25,192 nt of DNA from Thiohalospira sp051746205 (GTDB lineage: Bacteria; Pseudomonadota; Gammaproteobacteria; Thiohalospirales; Thiohalospiraceae). Below the pieces are notes generated by a model. That model was not told the DNA's origin. It made no database searches and was given only the letters and a program-made list of their open reading frames with translations. Within the stretch, counting starts at the first letter, position 1. The number at the start of each line of letters is the position of its first letter. Made by a program: the position numbers and the translations under genes. The stretch lies in the NCBI GenBank assembly GCA_051746205.1, contig JBNJEU010000026.1, positions 1 through 25,192 of the forward strand, read 5' to 3'. This document shows positions 20,943 through 25,192 of the stretch, piece after piece.

Positions 20943-22852
20943 AAGACCAGCGACACCTTGCCGATGTTCAGGAGATCGTCCCGGGCGTCCTGTTCGTCGC
21001 CCGGTGCGACCCCCAATGGACTGTGCTCTGGATCAGTGACGACATTGCCGAACTGGCGGGGGTGGTCCCCGAGGCACTGGTGGACAACCGAGAACTGACC
21101 TTCAAGGACCTGATCCACCCGGAGGATCAGGACCATGTCGTGAACCAGGTCGAACAGGCACTGCGGGCCGGACAGACCTACCAGGTCCAGTATCGTCTGC
21201 TGGCTTTCGACGGCACGGAGCGGCTGGTCTGGGAGAAGGGGCGGAAGATCGGCGAGGACCACGATGGGGTCGCGCTACTCGAAGGCTACATCGCCGACCT
21301 GACCGAATCCAGCAATACCCAGCGGCATCTGGATGCCAGTGAATCCCGTTTCCGGCAGTTGTTCAACGGCATCATGGAAACCGCTTTTCTGGAGGAACTT
21401 CGGGACGGGGAGCAGACCGGCCGATTGCTCGAGGCCAATGATGCCGCGTGCGAGTTGCTTGGATACGACCGTACGGAGTTGCGGGAGATGACCGTCGAAC
21501 ACCTGTATCCCGCAGAGAACCGCGAGCAGGCGCGGGCGTTCAGACGGGATACCCGGAAAACGGGCTACTCGCTCATCGAGGTCGAACTCGAGGCGCGGGA
21601 CGGCACCCGGATCCCCGTGGAACTCAAGTCGCAACTCATGGAAATCGGGGACCAGCCCTCGTTACTCTACCTCGCTCGGGATCTGCGGGACGACAGGGCC
21701 CGGCAGCGGCTGCTCCAGCGAACCAATCGGGCCATGGGGATCCTGAGCCGCACCAATCAATCCATTGTGCACGCGCCCGATCCGGAATCCCTTCTGCAGG
21801 GGGTGGTGGAGGCCCTGCAGCGAGAAGGTGAATATCTCCTTGCCTGGGCAGCCTTTGTAGAAGAAACGTCCGCCGGGCCGCGACTTCAGGGGATCACCGC
21901 ACGAGGTTCCGTCGATGGCTGGACCGAACGAACCGATTTCCGGAGCAGCCCGGCCGGGGAATCCGGGACCAATGTGGTGGCAACCGCCTTCCGTCAGGGC
22001 CGTCGCGCTAACATTGTGCTCGAGGAAGAACCGGCGGATGACCTCGAGGCCTGGCTGAGCGAACTCCACGCCAACGGCATTCGTTCCCTGTGCGTGCTCC
22101 CCTGGCAACACCAGGGGGGCACGGGGCTCCTGGGTCTGGCCTCGGAAATGCCGGACGCTTTCGCCCACACCGGTGAACTCGAAGTCCTTGACGAGGCAGT
22201 CGGGGACCTGGGGTTCGGTATGGCCGCCCTGCAGAATCGGAGAGCGCTCCATCAGGCAGTCGTCCTTCGGGAACAGACCCTGGAACAAACCATTCACAGT
22301 ATGGGGCGCTCCCTGGAGGAGCGGGATCCGTATACCTCCGGCCACCAGGAACGGGTGGGCGAACTCGTGGTGGCCATCGGCGAGGAGCTCGGCCTGGATG
22401 CCGACCGGATTCTGGGCCTGCAGCTCGGTGCCTGGATACACGACGTGGGCAAGATCAAGGTGCCCATGGAGATCCTGAACAAGCCGGGTGTTCTGAACAA
22501 CAACGAGTTCGCCATCATCAGGGAGCACCCGGAAGTGGGCATTCGTATCCTGGGTGATATCGAGTTCCGCTGGCCCATTCGGGACATGGTGCGCCACCAT
22601 CACGAACGGCTTGATGGCTCCGGGTATCCCGATGGGCTTACTGCGGAGTCGCTGTCTCTGGAAGTCCGGATCCTGGCCGTGGCCGATACCGTGGAGGCCG
22701 TCACGGGCCATCGACCCTATCGTCCGGGTCGGGGCATTGAGGAGGCTCTTGCCATCCTGAGACAGGACCGCGGGATCAAGCTGGATGCGGATGTCGTGGA
22801 TGCGTGTCTGCGGTTGTTCGAGGAAGGGCGATTCGCGTGGTCTGAAAGCTGA
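20939..22852 (+). CDS. PAS-PAS-GAF-HD-GYP cyclic-di-GMP phosphodiesterase, coupled to kaiC
   Basis: A 637-residue soluble protein. A first PAS (about 10-125), a second PAS (about 135-255), a GAF-like domain (about 265-425), a short helix (about 430-460) and an HD-GYP domain (about 460-637). The HD-GYP core is intact: HDVGK with H501-D502, the HHHE cluster at 553-556 and the GSGYP at 560-564, so hydrolysis of c-di-GMP to GMP or pGpG is expected. The GTG at 20939 overlaps the kaiC stop as GTGA, so translation is coupled to kaiC. By position it is a candidate output of the KaiBC module, possibly bound or modified by KaiC; that is inference. The gene ends 18 bases before the convergent PAS-GGDEF gene. 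Confidence 0.92.
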   Translation: MKDQRHLADVQEIVPGVLFVARCDPQWTVLWISDDIAELAGVVPEALVDNRELTFKDLIHPEDQDHVVNQVEQALRAGQTYQVQYRLLAFDGTERLVWEKGRKIGEDHDGVALLEGYIADLTESSNTQRHLDASESRFRQLFNGIMETAFLEELRDGEQTGRLLEANDAACELLGYDRTELREMTVEHLYPAENREQARAFRRDTRKTGYSLIEVELEARDGTRIPVELKSQLMEIGDQPSLLYLARDLRDDRARQRLLQRTNRAMGILSRTNQSIVHAPDPESLLQGVVEALQREGEYLLAWAAFVEETSAGPRLQGITARGSVDGWTERTDFRSSPAGESGTNVVATAFRQGRRANIVLEEEPADDLEAWLSELHANGIRSLCVLPWQHQGGTGLLGLASEMPDAFAHTGELEVLDEAVGDLGFGMAALQNRRALHQAVVLREQTLEQTIHSMGRSLEERDPYTSGHQERVGELVVAIGEELGLDADRILGLQLGAWIHDVGKIKVPMEILNKPGVLNNNEFAIIREHPEVGIRILGDIEFRWPIRDMVRHHHERLDGSGYPDGLTAESLSLEVRILAVADTVEAVTGHRPYRPGRGIEEALAILRQDRGIKLDADVVDACLRLFEEGRFAWSES

Positions 22853-22870
22853 AGCAATTCGGCCACGCGG

Positions 22871-24142
22871 TCATTCAGCGCATTCGACCCGGTTGCGTCC
22901 GTTTCGCTTGGCACGGTAGAGGGCGTCATCGATCCGTACAATCCAGTCGCGTAGAGCCTCGCCATCATGGTGTTCGCCGGCACCGACCGAGACATGGACC
23001 GCACCGATCTCCGCTCCGAAATCCGTCTCTGCCACGACCTGACGTAATCGCTCCGAGAGTTGGATGGCCCCGTTCCGATCCGTGTTGGGCAGGAGGATCA
23101 TGAACTCTTCGCCGCCCCAGCGGGCCAGACGGTCGATGTCGCGCAGGTTCTGCTGGATGGACTCGACCAGTCGCTTGAGTACCCGGTCGCCCGCCGGGTG
23201 TCCGTGCGTGTCGTTGATGTCCTTGAAATGGTCGATGTCCAGCATCACCAGGGATAGTGGCTCCGGATGGCGCCGGATCCGTTCGAGTTCGCTGGTTACG
23301 AAGGTTTCGAAGGAGTGGCGGTTATAGGCCCCGGTGAGCCGGTCATGGGTAGCGAGACGCTCGAGTTCGTCTTCCAGGCGCTTCTGCTCGGAGATGTCGC
23401 GGAAAACGACCACCCCTCCGAAGATCCGGTGCTCGCTCTCCCATAGCGGTGTGGCGGAAACCTCGACGGGGATCATCGTCCCGTCACGACGGAAGAAATG
23501 GTCACGCCACCGATACAGGGCCTCGCCAGTGTGCATGACGTGGTAGATGGGGCATGCGCTCTCGGGATAGGGCGTCCCGTCCGGGTAGGCATAGTGCGTC
23601 AGATCGTGACTGGATTCGCCCAGTAGATCGGTCGAATCATCCTGGCCCAGGATGCTGAGTGCCGCCGGATTCAGGAAGGTGAACCGTCCTTCGGCATCGA
23701 TCCCGAAGACCCCCTCCCCCAGACTGCTCAGCAACGTTTCGCTGAAGTGTTCGAGTTGCGTTTCGTGGCTGATATCGCGCTGGACGGAGACAAAATACTC
23801 GATCTCGCCATTCGCATCGCGAAGCGGGCTGATGCTCCAGCGAACCGTGAAGGGCGTGCCATCCCTGCGGTAATTGATGGTCGAACCCTCGAAGGGCTCT
23901 CCCGCTTCCAGGTTCTTTCGCAGGCGATCGAGGACGGCCCGTTCGGTCCGCGGACCCTGCAGAATACGCGGTGTTGCCCCGAGCAGTTCCTCGCGTGAAT
24001 AGCCGGTCGTCTGACAGAAGGCGTCATTGACATAGACGATCTCCGGACCCGGGTAGTCGAGGTCCGCGGTTGTCATCAGGACGGAATCGTAGGCCTGTTC
24101 CACAGCCCGCTCGAAGAGACGACTGTATTGCGAGTGGTCCAT
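22871..24142 (-). CDS. PAS-PAS-GGDEF diguanylate cyclase
   Basis: A 423-residue cytoplasmic protein. The first PAS (about 5-127) is LOV-like, but the photoactive Cys is Pro58 (GATPRILQ, 55-62), so it should not form the flavin adduct. The second PAS is at about 132-255 and the GGDEF at about 262-420. The cyclase site is intact, GGEEF (343-347), and an RxxD I-site (RDID, 334-337) indicates product inhibition. I chose the ATG at 24142, with GGAG 9 bases upstream. The longer frame to 24502 runs through the tRNA-Arg in antisense and is not real. It is convergent with the HD-GYP gene, making an opposing synthesis and breakdown pair inside the tRNA-bounded block. Confidence 0.92.
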   Translation of the reverse strand: MDHSQYSRLFERAVEQAYDSVLMTTADLDYPGPEIVYVNDAFCQTTGYSREELLGATPRILQGPRTERAVLDRLRKNLEAGEPFEGSTINYRRDGTPFTVRWSISPLRDANGEIEYFVSVQRDISHETQLEHFSETLLSSLGEGVFGIDAEGRFTFLNPAALSILGQDDSTDLLGESSHDLTHYAYPDGTPYPESACPIYHVMHTGEALYRWRDHFFRRDGTMIPVEVSATPLWESEHRIFGGVVVFRDISEQKRLEDELERLATHDRLTGAYNRHSFETFVTSELERIRRHPEPLSLVMLDIDHFKDINDTHGHPAGDRVLKRLVESIQQNLRDIDRLARWGGEEFMILLPNTDRNGAIQLSERLRQVVAETDFGAEIGAVHVSVGAGEHHDGEALRDWIVRIDDALYRAKRNGRNRVECAE

Positions 24143-24225
24143 CGTGATAACTCCATGAGATTTGACGCCAACCGCTCGGCAAAGCATACCACGGCCTGGT
24201 GCGGGCCACCCGTCATCGGGACGGG

Positions 24226-24255
24226 TTGCCTTGGAGACGGGTTTGGTGTGATAAT
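24226..24255 (+). promoter_or_regulatory. Predicted promoter of tRNA-Arg(ACG)
   Basis: TTGCCT (24226-24231) and GATAAT (24250-24255) are 18 bases apart, with TG at the extended -10 position, ending 12 bases before the tRNA. Confidence 0.55.
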
Positions 24256-24267
24256 GTCCTTTCTCAG

Positions 24268-24344
24268 GCGCTGGTAGCTCAGTTGGATAGAGTACCTGGC
24301 TACGAACCAGGTGGTCGGGGGTTCGAATCCTCCCCAGCGCGCCA
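24268..24344 (+). tRNA. tRNA-Arg (anticodon ACG)
   Basis: A 77-base tRNA with acceptor GCGCTGG/CCAGCGC, discriminator G, encoded CCA and anticodon loop CTACGAA. Anticodon ACG (24302-24304) is expected to be deaminated by TadA to ICG and read CGU, CGC and CGA. It is 75/77 identical to the copy at 18776, in the same orientation. Confidence 0.96.
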
Positions 24345-24349
24345 TCTTC

Positions 24350-24383
24350 GAAAGGGCCGCGGCATCCGTGTCGCGGCCCTTTC
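24350..24383 (+). terminator. Strong hairpin terminator after tRNA-Arg(ACG)
   Basis: A perfect 12-base stem, GAAAGGGCCGCG with CGCGGCCCTTTC, around a 10-base loop, starting 6 bases after the CCA. The right arm ends in TTTC followed by TCGTTTC, a short T-rich tail. The A-rich left arm could let it work in both directions. Confidence 0.7.
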
Positions 24384-24502
24384 TCGTTTCCGGATTGTGG
24401 TTTTTGCGAGCCATTCCCTGTTGACCGGGGTCGCTTTGCGATAGACTTTCCTCGAGCAGACTCGAACAGGGATGTGTATTCCACTGGCGAGGGGGAAGTC
24501 AC

Positions 24503-25099
24503 ATGGGATTTCTGAAGGCATTGCGGGCACCGGTTCTGGTTCTCGCCCTGTTGTGGGTGACGCTCTATCTGCCATTTGCCGCGACAGTCTACACCCCCCA
24601 GTGGTATTCATTTCACTGCAGCTGGTCAAGCGAGTGCCGTTTCGCCGAACATTTCGAACCCTCCGAAGCGGCCGGCGAGCTGGCCGCATTCCTGGCTCAT
24701 CGGGGGGAGCCGGACGCGGCCTGGCCACCGGACGAGCGGGAGCAGCTGGAAGCGGTGCGCTCGAATCTGGACAGGCTGTTCGCCGCGACCCTGGGTGCGC
24801 TGTTCCTCCTGGTGGTGACGTTCGGCTGGAATCGACTGGCCACCGCCGCCCGCGTGAACGTGGTCGCCATCCCGGTGCTGGCCCTGGTAACGGGGCTCTC
24901 GTTCCGGACATTCTGGGTCGAGGGACTGCTCCCCCTGCTGGGGGTTCCCATGGTGGTCTACGAGGACAGTGTCGCCGCATTTCTGATGTCGGAGGCGCTG
25001 TACGGATACAGCCTTTTCTTCGGGGCGTTGATCGGGTTTCTGATCAATCTCGTGCTCGTCTGGCAGGTGCGCCCCCAGCGGCGCTCCATCTTCCGCTGA
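24503..25099 (+). CDS. Small integral membrane protein of unknown function
   Basis: A 198-residue protein with about four membrane helices: about 8-28, 93-111, 117-135 and 166-188. Between helices one and two is a soluble, acidic loop (about 30-90) with a Cys pair (HCSWSSEC) that could form a disulfide if periplasmic. The C terminus is basic (QRRSIFR), suggesting a cytoplasmic end. I do not recognise the family. GAGGGGGAAG lies 5-14 bases upstream of the ATG, a strong ribosome binding site. It appears to be a single gene downstream of the tRNA terminator. Confidence 0.75.
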   Translation: MGFLKALRAPVLVLALLWVTLYLPFAATVYTPQWYSFHCSWSSECRFAEHFEPSEAAGELAAFLAHRGEPDAAWPPDEREQLEAVRSNLDRLFAATLGALFLLVVTFGWNRLATAARVNVVAIPVLALVTGLSFRTFWVEGLLPLLGVPMVVYEDSVAAFLMSEALYGYSLFFGALIGFLINLVLVWQVRPQRRSIFR

Positions 25100-25147
25100 A
25101 GGTAGCTAGGAGAGGGGCGGACACGGAGGCCAAGTGATTGATTTAAC

Positions 25148-25192
25148 TGGCGCCCCGGGCAGGATTCGAACCTGCGACCTTTCCCTTAGGAG
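25148..25192 (-). tRNA. tRNA-Arg (anticodon CCT), 5' part outside window
   Basis: On the minus strand the 3' half of a tRNA is visible: anticodon loop CTCCTAA, stem GGGAA, variable AGGTC, T arm GCAGG-TTCGAAT-CCTGC, acceptor CCGGGGC, discriminator G and CCA. Anticodon CCT reads AGG. The acceptor 5' strand and D arm lie beyond the right edge. Confidence 0.9.

Noticed and set aside
18776..24344. Typical integrase-borne genomic island
   Set aside because: The flanking tRNA repeats suggest insertion, but there is no integrase or excisionase and both tRNAs are complete with own promoters. It was reported as a question, not as a mobile element.
24143..24502. N-terminal extension of the PAS-PAS-GGDEF frame across the tRNA
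   Set aside because: It would translate the antisense of tRNA-Arg(ACG), the familiar spurious peptide seen at tRNA genes. The ATG at 24142 has a proper ribosome binding site.

Overview
This is a GC-rich window of about 25 kb that reads as the chromosome of a proteobacterium, most likely a gammaproteobacterium. The evidence is a complete siaABCD operon like that of Pseudomonas aeruginosa, tRNA genes with encoded CCA ends, and sigma70-type promoters. Several proteins are acidic, so a halophilic Chromatiales/Ectothiorhodospiraceae-like organism is possible, but that is a guess. I see no transposase, integrase, phage gene, CRISPR array or rRNA.

The window is dominated by nucleotide second-messenger signalling. 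Six genes carry cyclic-di-GMP domains: a GGDEF-EAL protein cut by the left edge, SiaD, a PAS-GGDEF-EAL protein, a membrane-bound GGDEF-EAL protein, a PAS-PAS-GAF-HD-GYP protein and a PAS-PAS-GGDEF protein. A seventh gene encodes a CHASE2 adenylate cyclase.

Layout. 1-7.1 kb: GGDEF-EAL (5' partial, +), a WD40 repeat protein (-), then the tightly overlapping operon siaA-siaB-siaC-siaD (+). 7.1-9.9 kb: PAS-GGDEF-EAL (-), convergent with siaD and sharing its stop region, then an AurF-like diiron oxygenase (-). 10.0-11.8 kb: tRNA-Ser(GGA), a gene-poor stretch with hairpins and a doubtful mini-ORF, and an unusual membrane protein ending in a ComEA-like helix-hairpin-helix. 11.9-16.4 kb: a likely operon of lipoprotein, SH3-domain protein, M48 metalloprotease lipoprotein and CHASE2 adenylate cyclase (+). 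16.4-18.4 kb: membrane GGDEF-EAL (-). 18.8-24.3 kb: a block bounded by two direct, 75/77-identical tRNA-Arg genes (anticodons TCG and ACG), holding kaiB-kaiC-HD-GYP (+, overlapping frames) and a convergent PAS-PAS-GGDEF gene (-). 24.5-25.2 kb: a small membrane protein and a tRNA-Arg(CCT) cut by the right edge.

The most interesting element is the kaiB-kaiC-HD-GYP operon. A KaiBC timing or stress module without KaiA is translationally coupled to a predicted c-di-GMP phosphodiesterase with PAS and GAF sensors, and sits next to a predicted diguanylate cyclase. The whole block lies between duplicated tRNA-Arg genes. If the coupling is functional, it would link a Kai oscillator or hourglass directly to c-di-GMP turnover.
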